A stretch of DNA of 64,000 bases, taken from the NCBI RefSeq assembly GCF_900187025.1, contig NZ_LT906478.1:728001-792000 (forward strand). The letters are read 5' to 3'. Shown here in pieces: positions 1-7,998 of the stretch; the stretch's first letter is position 1, and the number at the start of each line of letters is the position of its first letter. Below the pieces are notes generated by a model. It was not told the origin of the DNA, ran no database searches, and saw only the letters and a list, made by a program, of their open reading frames with translations. The position numbers were made by a program, and so were the translations under genes. The stretch is from Listeria ivanovii subsp. ivanovii (lineage in GTDB: Bacteria > Bacillota > Bacilli > Lactobacillales > Listeriaceae).

Positions 1-113
1 TTATCAATCCGCAAACCGGTGACGTCTCTTATGTGATTGTTGTAGCGTTAGCCTCACTCGCTACCATGTTGATTGCCTTCTTACTAGCTTTCTTTACTTT
101 CAAAGAGGCATAA
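1..113 (+). CDS. PTS sugar permease EIIC, C-terminal end only
   Basis: The gene runs in from the left edge; only the last 36 residues, ending in a TAA, are visible. They form one hydrophobic helix (VIVVALASLATMLIAFLLAF) followed by FTFKEA, which looks like the last membrane segment of a PTS EIIBC/EIIC of the glucose superfamily. The next gene is an EIIA of the Crr type, which supports a PTS assignment. The substrate cannot be read from this piece; the downstream purine nucleoside phosphorylase and adenosine deaminase make a nucleoside or related compound an inference only. Confidence 0.6.
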   Translation, partial: INPQTGDVSYVIVVALASLATMLIAFLLAFFTFKEA

Positions 114-119
114 TCATTT

Positions 120-147
120 AACCAAGCAAGGGATTTCTTGCTTGGTT
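120..147 (+). terminator. 11-bp hairpin between EIIC and EIIA
   Basis: Arms at 120-130 and 137-147 pair perfectly around a 6-nt loop. Only a short T stretch (TTTAT) follows, so it may be a partial terminator or an intra-operon mRNA stabiliser that lowers expression of the EIIA gene 28 nt further on. Confidence 0.6.
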
Positions 148-174
148 TATCAGTAATTACCAAGGAGGACAAAC

Positions 175-483
175 ATGTTTAAACGTTTAAAAAAACAAGA
201 GAAATGACCATTTTTCAACCAATCGAAGGAACAGCTATTTCTTTAGCAGAGGTAGAGGATTTGGTTTTCAGAAGAATTGATGGGAGTGGGCTTTGCAGTC
301 CGACCAACTACGGGCACTTTGTTTTCTCCAATAGCTGGTACGGTTGAAAGCATCTTCCCTACGAATCACGCCATTACATTAAAAAGCGTTCCAGGCATAG
401 ATGTTTTAGTCCATATTGGTCTGGAAACAGTGGAACTTGGTGGTGCGGGAATTCTTCTTGAAGTAAAAAAAGGAGACAGATGA
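175..483 (+). pseudogene. PTS EIIA (Crr/glucose-type domain), two frameshifts, C-terminus short
   Basis: The gene starts at ATG 175 behind an AAGGAGG site and encodes MFKRLKKQEK, then TGA. The frame is restored if one A is added to the AAA run near 202-204, giving an EIIA start of the type TIFQPIEGTAISLAEVEDLVF. A second missing base, in the TTTT run near 265-268, would join this to SEELMGVGFAV, the known EIIA stretch. The last piece carries VLVHIGLETVELGG, which contains the phosphorylatable histidine (HIGLE/D motif). The protein then stops at VKKGDR, some tens of residues short of a usual EIIA. Both lesions are single-base losses in homopolymers. As read, no functional EIIA can be made. Confidence 0.75.
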
Positions 484-1299
484 TGCTAACATTAGCAGAG
501 AAAAAAGCAGAAACAATCCACTTTCTACATACAAAAGGAATTAAAGATGCAGACTATGGCTTGATTCTTGGTTCTGGTTTGGGAGATTTAGTAGAAGACA
601 TTCAAAATAAAATAGAAATCCCTTATGAAGCTATTCCTCATTTTCCAACTACAACGGTTATTGGACATAGTGGAAAGCTTGTTTCAGGAATCTTGTCAGA
701 AAAAAAGTTTTAGCATTGCAAGGGAGGTTTCATTTTTATGAAGGGCTCCAGATGTCTAGGGTTATTTATCCAGTTCAAATAATGAAATCAATAGCAATAC
801 ATTCACTTATTGTTACAAATGCTGCTGGAGGGGTGAATGAAGTTTTTAGAACAGGGGACCTGATGTTGCTAACTGATCATATTAATTTTATGAGAACAAA
901 TCCTTTAATAGGAAAAAATATAGAAGAAAATGGTCCACGCTTCCCAGCTATGAGTCGATCCTATTGCGATCACTATATTAAAAAGCCCAGATAGCTGCAG
1001 AGAAAGTAAACATTTCTTTGAAAAAGGGTGTTTATATGGCTTTTTCTGGACCAAGTTATGAAACTCCAGCAGAAATACAGATGGCTGGGAGATTGGGGTC
1101 AGACGCAGTTGGTATGTCCACTGTTCCAGAAGTAATTGCGGCTAACTATGCAGGAATCAATGTGCCGGGCATATCTTGTATTACTAATTTAGCAGCTGGT
1201 TTACAGACGAGCTTAAATCATGAGGAAGTAGTGGAAACCACCGAGCAAACAAAAAGCAAGTTTAGTATCCTTGTCAAAGAAATATTGAAAGATTTGTAG
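480..1299 (+). pseudogene. purine nucleoside phosphorylase (PNP-I/PunA type), two frameshifts
   Basis: Three blocks in three frames add up to one trimeric-type purine nucleoside phosphorylase of about 272 residues. Block one (480-713) has the phosphate loop [10 protein letters not shown] and [13 protein letters not shown]. Block two (716-994) has LQGRFHFYEG, VTNAAGGVN and the DHINFM region. Block three (1018-1299) has FSGPSYETPAEI and VGMSTVPEVIAA, the base-binding region. Each junction is repaired by adding one A, to the 7-A run near 702-708 and the 5-A run near 981-985. The enzyme would cleave purine nucleosides to base and (deoxy)ribose-1-phosphate. It follows the EIIA with overlap and precedes the adenosine deaminase by 18 nt, so the three were one operon. 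Either decay or slippage/sequence error in poly(A). Confidence 0.8.
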
Positions 1300-1317
1300 G
1301 AAAGGAAACGACTAATT

Positions 1318-2322
1318 GTGAACGAACAACATATAAAGGTCATACCTAAAGTAGAACTTCATTGCCATCTAGATGGCTCAATACGGATAGAGACACTTCG
1401 AAAAGTTTATGAAATACAAGGAAATCCATTAGGTTTTTCTGATGAACGATTGCAGCAAATGACTGTTGCAGCTGCTCATTGTACTTTAACCAAATATATT
1501 GATTGTTTCCGACTAGTTTCCTCTGGTTTACATACGAAAGAAGCCCTACAGTTAGCTCTTTTAGATGTAGTAGAACAAGCTAGTCTGGAAAATATTATCT
1601 ACATGGAGATTAGACTCTCACCACTACACTTAAGGACGGTCACTTTTTCAATGGAAGAAGTGGCGGAAGCTTTGATTAATGCTTGCCAAATTGCTGAAAA
1701 GCATTATTCAATAAAAATAGGTCTCATTTTTTGTTGTATGCGTAGACAACTTGAAAAATCAAATTTAGCTGTCATTAACTTAGCTAAAAAATATTTAGGC
1801 ATGGGAGTAGTAGCGATTGATTTGGCAGGCGATGAAGGGAGGTATCCTACAAAAGACTATCAATCATTATTTACTTACGCTAGCCGAATAGGGGTACCTT
1901 ACACGATACATGCTGGAGAAACTGGCAATTTATCAAGTGTGTTGACAGCTTTAGAGTTCGGAGCGAGTCGCATTGGTCACGGTATAGCACTTGCCCAGTC
2001 ACAGCAAGCAATGGAAAAAGCAGTAAAGCAGGAAGTACTACTTGAGATGTGTCCGGTGTGTAATATTCAAACCGGTGCCGCGCAAAACTGGCAAAGTTAT
2101 CCTGTAGACACTTTCATTAGAAACAAACTTCCAATTTGTTTCAATACAGATAATCGTACTGTTTCCAATACAACCTTAACGAATGAATTTTTACAAGTGA
2201 ATCAGCACTGTTTTGCGTTATCAGAGGAACTCCTCCTTAAACAAGCAAAAACAGCACTCGCTCATTCGTTTACTGACGATACAACCAAACAAGTACTGAA
2301 AAAGCAGTTGATAATGACGTGA
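1318..2322 (+). CDS. add: adenosine deaminase
   Basis: This encodes a 334-residue, TIM-barrel metallo-deaminase converting (deoxy)adenosine to (deoxy)inosine. The motifs are in order: zinc-binding VELHCHLDGS near the N-terminus (residues ~12-21), the HAGET catalytic segment, SRIGHGIAL, the MCPVCNIQT region and the metal aspartate in CFNTDNRTVS. Length fits the family. The start is GTG behind AGGAAAGGAAAC. It is intact, unlike the two genes before it, with which it shares direction and tight spacing; the set would take a nucleoside in, deaminate it and cleave it. With the phosphorylase broken, the deaminase may now work alone. Confidence 0.9.
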   Translation: MNEQHIKVIPKVELHCHLDGSIRIETLRKVYEIQGNPLGFSDERLQQMTVAAAHCTLTKYIDCFRLVSSGLHTKEALQLALLDVVEQASLENIIYMEIRLSPLHLRTVTFSMEEVAEALINACQIAEKHYSIKIGLIFCCMRRQLEKSNLAVINLAKKYLGMGVVAIDLAGDEGRYPTKDYQSLFTYASRIGVPYTIHAGETGNLSSVLTALEFGASRIGHGIALAQSQQAMEKAVKQEVLLEMCPVCNIQTGAAQNWQSYPVDTFIRNKLPICFNTDNRTVSNTTLTNEFLQVNQHCFALSEELLLKQAKTALAHSFTDDTTKQVLKKQLIMT

Positions 2323-2617
2323 AATATCCGTAACAAGTGACTACGGTACTTTAAATAAAGTTAGTCTAATTTTAGTAGTTAAATTTTCTTACTAAATGAC
2401 CTTCTCGAAAGATAGAACATTATTAGAATCTTCGTGAAATCACCCTCTTAAACTAACAAATTAGCAATATTAAGCTGGGATTAAGGATGGTCACATTTTG
2501 TACAAATACAAACTTAAATTCGATTTGTAATACAATTTTGTCTATTTTTGTTGGAGTATCCTATTGTATAATAATTTATCTGATTAGGGATAATACTATC
2601 AAAAAGGAGAACTGACA
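2323..2617. other. 295-bp spacer before the internalin-like gene
   Basis: No convincing coding frame is seen. A TATAAT element lies at about 2566-2571, roughly 50 bases before the internalin start, and is the likely -10. The -35 (TTTTTG) is weak. I found no TTAACA...TGTTAA PrfA-type palindrome. Confidence 0.5.
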
Positions 2618-4408
2618 ATGAAAACAGCTAAATTTATGCTGATACTCACTTTAAGTGTAACTATGACAAGCTATGTACCAATTGCGGATGTATACGCAGC
2701 GACAAACACACATAGCGAGGACCAAATAATAGCCGCTGACAAATTGCTTAAACAAAATAAAGAAACGCAATCTGCCAATATTGTTAAAAATGATAATGTT
2801 CAAGCGATAAGTAAAACCTATAATGATTGGTTTCCAGATGATGTCTTAGCAGCAGAAGTTGCTAGGGAATTTGGGGATACTAGTGACGAGCTTGTGTCAG
2901 AAGGCGATCTAGCAAGTCTTAAACAACTCTTTTGTCATGGTTTAGGCATTCAAGATAGTACGGGAATAGAATATTTGACTGGTCTAGAGGAGCTTGTTAT
3001 CTCTCGAAATCAGCTAACGACGCTAGATATCAGTAAAAATACCAATTTAGCCATTTTAGACTGTGGCAGTAATTTGTTAACAAATATAGATATTAGTAAA
3101 AATTTGGAATTAGATGAGTTTAAATGCAATGACAATCAGCTAACCAATTTAGATGTCAGCAAAAATATAGCATTATATTTACTTTATTTGGATAATAATC
3201 AGCTAACAGATTTAGATGTCAGCAAAAATCTGAATTTAGGAGGGATCTATTGTCGTAACAACCAACTAACGAATCTAGATGTGAGCAAAAATCCAAAGTT
3301 ATCCACCCTTCAGTGTGAAGATAATCAACTAACGAGTTTAGACCTCAGTAAAAATCCAAAGTTAATGTGGCTTGAATGTGAAAATAATCAGTTAGCAAAT
3401 CTTGATGTGAGTAATAATCCAGAGGTATTGAATATTTATTGTTATAACAACCAGCTAACGAATTTAGATCTCAGTAGTAATGTGAATTTACAGACTTTTT
3501 TTTGTTCTGACAACCAGCTAACGAATTTGGATGTTAGCAAAAATTTGAAGTTAAGTACAATTGATTGCTTTAATAATCAATTGAAAGATATAAGTAGCAT
3601 ACCAGATAATATTGCTAATTATTCTGCTACCAATCAGCTCATATTAGAGCCACTTCAAGTTATAGATGCTAATAAACTTGTCTATGCTATCCCAACAAAT
3701 TTGTTTGATAAAAACGGGGATGAACTTTCCATCATTGTACCAAAAAATGGCGGCGTTTATGATGCAGCTAGCAAAACGATTACTTGGGATAATCTAACAG
3801 AAAGCGGCGAAGTGGAGTACACTTTCAGTAGTATAGACAACGAATTTACCGGAACAGTGAGCGTACCTCATCAGACGAGGGCTTTAACAAGTGATGACGA
3901 AATAAGTTATATTGAAGGCACTACTAGAACGGAAGCTGCTTTCTTAACAGACATTCATGCAAGTATCTCACCAGTTAGTGAAACAATTAAAAGTAATTTT
4001 ACCGATGTAGTAGATTTAACCACTCCAGGTAAGTATCAAGTTACTTTGCGCGTGACTAATTCAAGTATCACCAAAGAAGTAACGGTTTATGTAACAGCAA
4101 AACCCAACGATGATACGCCAATCAATCCACTAGTTCCAGACAAACAGCCATATGATGATATTTTGCCTGTGGACAAACCGGATGACGATGAGAGAAGTGA
4201 TGAGGAACAAGTTTCACCTGCAAATGTCCCTGTTAAAATAACCGAACAAGAAACACCAACAAAAGCTGGAAAAGTAGCAGTAAATACAAAATCATTACCA
4301 AAAACAGGAGACAACAGTTCTTCAGGCTGGACCGTAGCAGGCTATATTTTCTTCGGATTTAGTTTATTCTATTTAATCAAACGGAAGAAAAATAAACTGA
4401 ACGGATAG
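2618..4408 (+). CDS. internalin-like LPXTG leucine-rich-repeat surface protein
   Basis: This encodes 596 residues. The order is: signal peptide (1-27, cleavage after DVYA), an N-terminal cap, then about ten leucine-rich repeats of 21 residues (about 125-330) of the type NQLTNLDVSKN followed by LxxLxCxxN, then two immunoglobulin-like beta regions (about 345-505), an acidic proline-rich spacer, and the sortase signal LPKTG with a hydrophobic stretch and RKKNK tail. The repeats carry a Cys/Tyr at a fixed site and differ from the 22-residue InlA/InlB repeats. Sortase A would anchor it to peptidoglycan. It is monocistronic, with SD AAAAAGGAGA and its own terminator. The ligand is unknown. Confidence 0.92.
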   Translation: MKTAKFMLILTLSVTMTSYVPIADVYAATNTHSEDQIIAADKLLKQNKETQSANIVKNDNVQAISKTYNDWFPDDVLAAEVAREFGDTSDELVSEGDLASLKQLFCHGLGIQDSTGIEYLTGLEELVISRNQLTTLDISKNTNLAILDCGSNLLTNIDISKNLELDEFKCNDNQLTNLDVSKNIALYLLYLDNNQLTDLDVSKNLNLGGIYCRNNQLTNLDVSKNPKLSTLQCEDNQLTSLDLSKNPKLMWLECENNQLANLDVSNNPEVLNIYCYNNQLTNLDLSSNVNLQTFFCSDNQLTNLDVSKNLKLSTIDCFNNQLKDISSIPDNIANYSATNQLILEPLQVIDANKLVYAIPTNLFDKNGDELSIIVPKNGGVYDAASKTITWDNLTESGEVEYTFSSIDNEFTGTVSVPHQTRALTSDDEISYIEGTTRTEAAFLTDIHASISPVSETIKSNFTDVVDLTTPGKYQVTLRVTNSSITKEVTVYVTAKPNDDTPINPLVPDKQPYDDILPVDKPDDDERSDEEQVSPANVPVKITEQETPTKAGKVAVNTKSLPKTGDNSSSGWTVAGYIFFGFSLFYLIKRKKNKLNG

Positions 4409-4455
4409 TTATGGATGTTTTAGCCAAGATTATTTAACGTATTCAGATACCTATT

Positions 4456-4479
4456 AAAGAGCGCCAATTCGCGCTCTTT
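4456..4479 (+). terminator. Rho-independent terminator after internalin-like gene
   Basis: Nine-bp arms 4456-4464 and 4471-4479 enclose a 6-nt loop and run into T6. Confidence 0.9.
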
Positions 4480-4538
4480 TTTACGTGAAAAAAAGCCACT
4501 TACTTTTTGTGAGCATATTGTTTTTCTTTTTAACGGTT

Positions 4539-4556
4539 TAGTTATAAACTATAGTT
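4539..4556 (+). promoter_or_regulatory. overlapping inverted repeats in the promoter of the glyoxalase/esterase operon
   Basis: TAGTT-ATA-AACTA (4539-4551) overlaps the perfect palindrome AACTATAGTT (4547-4556), giving three linked half-sites over a TATAAA-like -10 about 30 nt before the first gene. A TTGTTT at 4518-4523 may be the -35. A MarR/PadR-type repressor sensing quinones is the inference, by analogy with MhqR/YodB-controlled operons; no such regulator gene is adjacent. Confidence 0.45.
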
Positions 4557-4582
4557 AGTAATCAAAAGGAGGTACAAACAAA

Positions 4583-5470
4583 ATGATCCAAGGAATCCAT
4601 CACGTATCCGCGCTTACAAAATCATTTACCGAGAATCATCATTTTTATGCAGAAGTACTGGGGCTACGGCTCGTAAAAAATACAGTCAACCAAGACAATA
4701 TTAAGATGCGCCACCTGTTTTACGGGGATTACGCCGGCACACCAGGGACGCTATTAACCTTTTTTGAAATCCCTAAAATCGGTTCAAGCTATCAAGAAAG
4801 CACCTATTTTGGAAACATCACCCTAGGAATCCCAAAAGACACAACCAATTATTGGGAAAAAAGGCTAAACGATTATGCTGTACCTTTTAAAAAAGCAGCG
4901 AAGACTTTAAGCTTACACGATCCCGATCAGATGGGCATTATCCTAACGGAAATCACAGAAACCATTTCTCACCCTACCATCCATACCGATATACCAAGCG
5001 CACAACAAATCGTTCGGATTCTTGGAGCAGACTATCACGTACCAAGCCCAACTGAAACGAGCCCATTTTTTACGAATTATTTTGGGTTAGACAGTCAGAA
5101 TGGGGTATTAGTAGATAGTAACCAAATGAGCTTTACAAGGCTTTATAAAACAGGATCAGAGAAAAAATCACGAACTGGTCGAGGAACGATTGACCATATT
5201 GCTTATACAGTCAAAACAAAAGAAGCAGTTGATAAGCTTCACGAAATAGCACTTCAAAACAAATTGAAAATAGAAGAATTCGTCGACCGAGAATATTTTA
5301 AAAGTTTATATATCAAAGAACCGAGCGGACTGCGGATCGAATTTGCTAGCGCCGAACCAGGTTTTACGCTTGATGAGCCACTGGAAACACTCGGCGAAAA
5401 ACTTGCTCTACCAAGTTTTTTAGAAGAAAAAAGAACAGAAATTGAAACTTATTTTGGAGGGAAAGAATAA
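4583..5470 (+). CDS. ring-cleaving dioxygenase / glyoxalase family protein (MhqO-like), copy 1
   Basis: This encodes a 295-residue vicinal-oxygen-chelate protein with two paired domains. Each begins with the family opener (IQGIHHVSALTKS; RGTIDHIAYTVKT) and the second ends in IEFASAEPGFTLDEP. His at the start of each domain and Glu in RIEFA are candidate metal ligands. The start ATG has a strong AAAGGAGG site. It is the first gene of a four-gene operon and its stop overlaps the next start. Relatives in Bacillus and Staphylococcus (MhqO/MhqE) act in resistance to quinones and hydroquinones; the exact substrate is not known. Confidence 0.85.
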   Translation: MIQGIHHVSALTKSFTENHHFYAEVLGLRLVKNTVNQDNIKMRHLFYGDYAGTPGTLLTFFEIPKIGSSYQESTYFGNITLGIPKDTTNYWEKRLNDYAVPFKKAAKTLSLHDPDQMGIILTEITETISHPTIHTDIPSAQQIVRILGADYHVPSPTETSPFFTNYFGLDSQNGVLVDSNQMSFTRLYKTGSEKKSRTGRGTIDHIAYTVKTKEAVDKLHEIALQNKLKIEEFVDREYFKSLYIKEPSGLRIEFASAEPGFTLDEPLETLGEKLALPSFLEEKRTEIETYFGGKE

Positions 5471-6435
5471 TGATGAAAGATTTAAAAGGAATCCACCATG
5501 TAACAGCAATGACAAGTAGTGCCGAAAAAAATTACGCTTTTTTCACAGAAGTTTTAGGAATGCGTTTAGTGAAAAAGACCGTCAATCAAGACGACATCCA
5601 CACGTATCACTTATTTTTTGCAGATGATAAAGGTTCTGCAGGAACGGATATGACTTTCTTTGATTTTCCTAATTTACCAAAAGGTCGCCATGGTACAGAT
5701 AGCATTTCGCGCGTATCTTTTCGTGTACCAACTGATGGAGCACTTGAATATTGGCAAGATCGTTTTAACCAATTAGAAGTTCCTCACGGGGAAATCCAAA
5801 CATTATTTGGTCAAAAATATTTAACATTCCAAGATTTTGATGATCAACAATTACAACTCGTTTCCGATGAGAAAGACAGCGGAGTAGCACCAGGGACACC
5901 GTGGAAAAATGGGCCAGTTCCAGAAAAATATGCGATATACGGGCTAGGACCAGTATTTTTAACAGTTGTATCGTTAACTAATATGGACGCTATCTTACAA
6001 TCAATTTTAGGATTTAGAAAAGTGACAGAAGAAAATGGCCTACATTTATATGAGGTCGGTGAAGGTGGGAATGGCGCACAAGTTGTTGTGGAAGAAAGAA
6101 CGGATATTCCAGCAGCGATGCAAGGATACGGAGGCGTCCATCATGTAGCTTTCCGAGTGGAAGATCATGACGAACTACAAAAATGGATTGAGCGGATGAA
6201 TACTATTGAAGCACCAAACTCTGGCTATGTAAATCGTTTTTATTTTGAATCATTATACGTGCCAGTATCGGAACGAATCTTATTTGAATTTGCGACAGAT
6301 GGGCCAGGTTTTGCAAGTGACGAGCCATACGAAACTCTTGGTGAAAAACTTGCTTTACCTCCATTTTTAGAACCAAAAAGAGCAGAAATTGAAAAAATGG
6401 TTCGCCCAATCAATACAAAAAGGACTGAAAAATAA
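5470..6435 (+). CDS. ring-cleaving dioxygenase / glyoxalase family protein (MhqO-like), copy 2
   Basis: This is a 321-residue paralogue of the gene before it, with the same two-domain layout: LKGIHHVTAMTSS and GYGGVHHVAFRVED openers, then ILFEFATDGPGF. Both copies end with a shared block ETLGEKLALP, followed by FLE and a basic helix. The ATG overlaps the upstream TAA by one base (TAATG), showing coupled translation. The tandem pair probably arose by duplication followed by divergence, as the copies differ across most positions outside the motifs. Role as for copy 1, in detoxifying catechol or quinone-like electrophiles. Confidence 0.85.
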   Translation: MMKDLKGIHHVTAMTSSAEKNYAFFTEVLGMRLVKKTVNQDDIHTYHLFFADDKGSAGTDMTFFDFPNLPKGRHGTDSISRVSFRVPTDGALEYWQDRFNQLEVPHGEIQTLFGQKYLTFQDFDDQQLQLVSDEKDSGVAPGTPWKNGPVPEKYAIYGLGPVFLTVVSLTNMDAILQSILGFRKVTEENGLHLYEVGEGGNGAQVVVEERTDIPAAMQGYGGVHHVAFRVEDHDELQKWIERMNTIEAPNSGYVNRFYFESLYVPVSERILFEFATDGPGFASDEPYETLGEKLALPPFLEPKRAEIEKMVRPINTKRTEK

Positions 6436-7043
6436 TGGAACATCTTTTTATTCCAGGGAAAAATAAAGAATTAGCACCTTTACTTCTTCTTCACGGAACA
6501 GGTGGTGATGAAAAGTCGCTTGTCGAAGTAGCGGAATTTATTGCTAGTGATGCGCCAGTTCTTTCTTTACGAGGTGAAATCAAGGAAGGTGGGGCAAACC
6601 GCTTTTTCAAACGATTCCATGATGGTAGTCTAGATCTGGTTGATTTAGAAAGTAAAACCAAAGATTTAATTGCGACAACTCGTGAATTAGCAGAGAAATA
6701 TCAATTGGATTTTGAAAAAATTATTGCTGTTGGTTATTCTAACGGCGCAAATATTGCGGCAAACGCTTTACTTCAAGCAGAGAATAGTTTTCATAAGGCG
6801 ATTTTGTTCCATGCGATGCCAGCAGGAAATGGACAACCAGCATTTTCGATAGACCACCGAAGCGTCTTTCTTTCAGCGGGTTTAAATGATCCACTAATCA
6901 CGGCAAAAGCTTCCGAACAACTAGTAGAAATCCTCGAAAAACGCGGGGCTAAAGTCGAAACTGTTTGGACTGCGGCAGGACATTCACTAACAATGGAAGA
7001 ACTAGAAGAAGCGAAAAAATGGTATCATAAAAACGAGAAGTGA
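6435..7043 (+). CDS. carboxylesterase / phospholipase-like alpha/beta hydrolase (MhqD-like)
   Basis: This encodes a 202-residue alpha/beta hydrolase of the small carboxylesterase type. The oxyanion segment LLLHGTGGDE is at 18-26, the nucleophile elbow GYSNG gives Ser102, the acid is Asp152 in LNDPL and the base is His183 in AGHSL. Length matches MhqD-like enzymes. The start overlaps the stop of the preceding dioxygenase (TAATGG). In Bacillus the mhqNOD and mhqED operons also pair such an esterase with glyoxalase-type dioxygenases, supporting a joint job on ring-cleavage products or conjugates. The physiological ester is unknown. Confidence 0.85.
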   Translation: MEHLFIPGKNKELAPLLLLHGTGGDEKSLVEVAEFIASDAPVLSLRGEIKEGGANRFFKRFHDGSLDLVDLESKTKDLIATTRELAEKYQLDFEKIIAVGYSNGANIAANALLQAENSFHKAILFHAMPAGNGQPAFSIDHRSVFLSAGLNDPLITAKASEQLVEILEKRGAKVETVWTAAGHSLTMEELEEAKKWYHKNEK

Positions 7044-7051
7044 GGGGTTAG

Positions 7052-7672
7052 ATGACTAGTTTTAAAAGTGCCGATTTAACGCAAAAAGAGAATTATAAAT
7101 TTTTGACTGGAAGCATTATCCCACGACCAATTGCTTTTGTTACAACACTTGCTGAAGATGGGGTGACGGTGAACGCCGCCCCATTCAGTTTTTTTAATAT
7201 CGTTTCAAGTGATCCTGCGATAATCTCGATTGCTGTTCAACGGGTAGAAGGAGAGCAGAAAGATACCGCTAGAAACGCAGCTTTTACAAAAGAACTAAAT
7301 ATCCATATTGTTAGTGAAGAAATGGTGGAAGAAATAAATAAAACGGCGGCTAGACTTGCACCAGATGTAAGTGAAGTGGCTGACACAAACTTTCATCTAG
7401 CAAATGTCCCAGGAATGAAGACTCCTAAAATAGCAGAGGCGGCCATTGTTTTAACCGCCAAATTAGATAGACTAGTCCTGGTTACGAATGATGCTGGGAA
7501 AGTGGTTACTGATTTACTCCTAGCACGGGTTTTAACTTATGAATTTAACGATAATGTATTTGATAAAGAAAAAGAATACATTTTGCCAGAAGCTTTGGCA
7601 CCAGTCGCTCGTTTGGCAGGAAATGATTACTCTAAACTGGGCGAAGTTTTTCGGCTTATTCGGCCAAATTAG
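7052..7672 (+). CDS. flavin reductase-like FMN-binding protein
   Basis: This encodes 206 residues with the split-barrel flavin reductase fold: LTGSIIPRPIAFVTTLAEDG, NAAPFSFFNIVSSDP and the conserved RDTARNA-type segment (here KDTARNAAF). It is related to the DIM6/NTAB group rather than to nitroreductases. It starts 8 nt after the esterase behind GAGGGG and closes the operon. It may supply reduced flavin or reduce quinones directly, and stands where MhqN (nitroreductase) is found in the Bacillus operon, but the families differ. No clear terminator is seen before the hflX promoter. Confidence 0.82.
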   Translation: MTSFKSADLTQKENYKFLTGSIIPRPIAFVTTLAEDGVTVNAAPFSFFNIVSSDPAIISIAVQRVEGEQKDTARNAAFTKELNIHIVSEEMVEEINKTAARLAPDVSEVADTNFHLANVPGMKTPKIAEAAIVLTAKLDRLVLVTNDAGKVVTDLLLARVLTYEFNDNVFDKEKEYILPEALAPVARLAGNDYSKLGEVFRLIRPN

Positions 7673-7682
7673 CAGTAAGTAG

Positions 7683-7711
7683 TTGCGAAACCAAAGACAT
7701 CATGTTAAACT
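7683..7711 (+). promoter_or_regulatory. extended -10 promoter of hflXr leader
   Basis: TTGCGA at 7683-7688, a 17-bp spacer, and TAAACT at 7706-7711 with a TG at 7703-7704. Transcription would start near 7718, giving a leader of about 280 nt before the GTPase gene. Confidence 0.6.
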
Positions 7712-7746
7712 AGGGGCAACTTAAATCGAACGGAGGGTTGTCCATC

Positions 7747-7791
7747 ATGCGTTATATTAGACTACGTTTCCCCAAAAATCTATGCAACTAA
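7747..7791 (+). CDS. 14-residue leader peptide MRYIRLRFPKNLCN (antibiotic-sensing uORF)
   Basis: A GGAGGG site at 7732-7737 lies 9 nt before an ATG that opens a 14-codon frame ending in TAA. The peptide holds an Arg-Leu-Arg motif, the same kind of +X+ signal that stalls macrolide-bound ribosomes on leader peptides of erm, mef/mel and msr genes. It lies 207 nt upstream of the hflX-type gene, in a leader that can form alternative hairpins. I infer that ribosome stalling here favours read-through into the gene. Listeria hflXr is known to be induced by antibiotics through an upstream attenuator; the peptide's role is inferred. Confidence 0.75.
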   Translation: MRYIRLRFPKNLCN

Positions 7792-7861
7792 TTAAATAGT
7801 GCGGGAATACCTATGCTTCTTTAGTATGGGTAACGGGATTAGTCTTGTGTGCATGTGTGGC

Positions 7862-7985
7862 ACCCAAAATAAATATGGGTAGAATCAAGGGGAATCGTCT
7901 CTTTGATGGAAAGATAGTATCCTTTTGATGCTTATTTTGTGTTCTATTCTACTCAGAAACCCTGACCGCGCTGAATCTATTTCAG
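7862..7985 (+). promoter_or_regulatory. transcription attenuator of hflXr with mutually exclusive stems
   Basis: Visible stems: A, 7862-7866 with 7876-7880 (5 bp); B, 7877-7885 with 7946-7954 (9 bp, one G-T); C inside B, 7886-7893 with 7920-7927 (8 bp, two G-T), enclosing 7900-7904 with 7910-7914; and D, 7971-7975 with 7981-7985, whose 3' arm touches the AGGAGG of the gene. A and B share 7877-7880 and cannot coexist. Stem C is followed by a T-rich stretch (GCTTATTTTG) that could be the termination point. The arrangement suits a leader-peptide attenuator. Confidence 0.6.
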
Positions 7986-7998
7986 GAGGTCCTTTTTT

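Noticed and set aside
277..483. Independent small gene with MMGVGFAV start
   Set aside because: It is the C-terminal part of the EIIA pseudogene; it begins at a TTG with no SD.
2323..2617. PrfA box before the internalin-like gene
   Set aside because: No TTAACANNTGTTAA-like 14-mer is present; TTAATA-type fragments are too divergent.
2995..3600. DNA repeats as a CRISPR array
   Set aside because: Imperfect repeats of about 63 nt encode LRRs in frame; no constant repeat with unique spacers.
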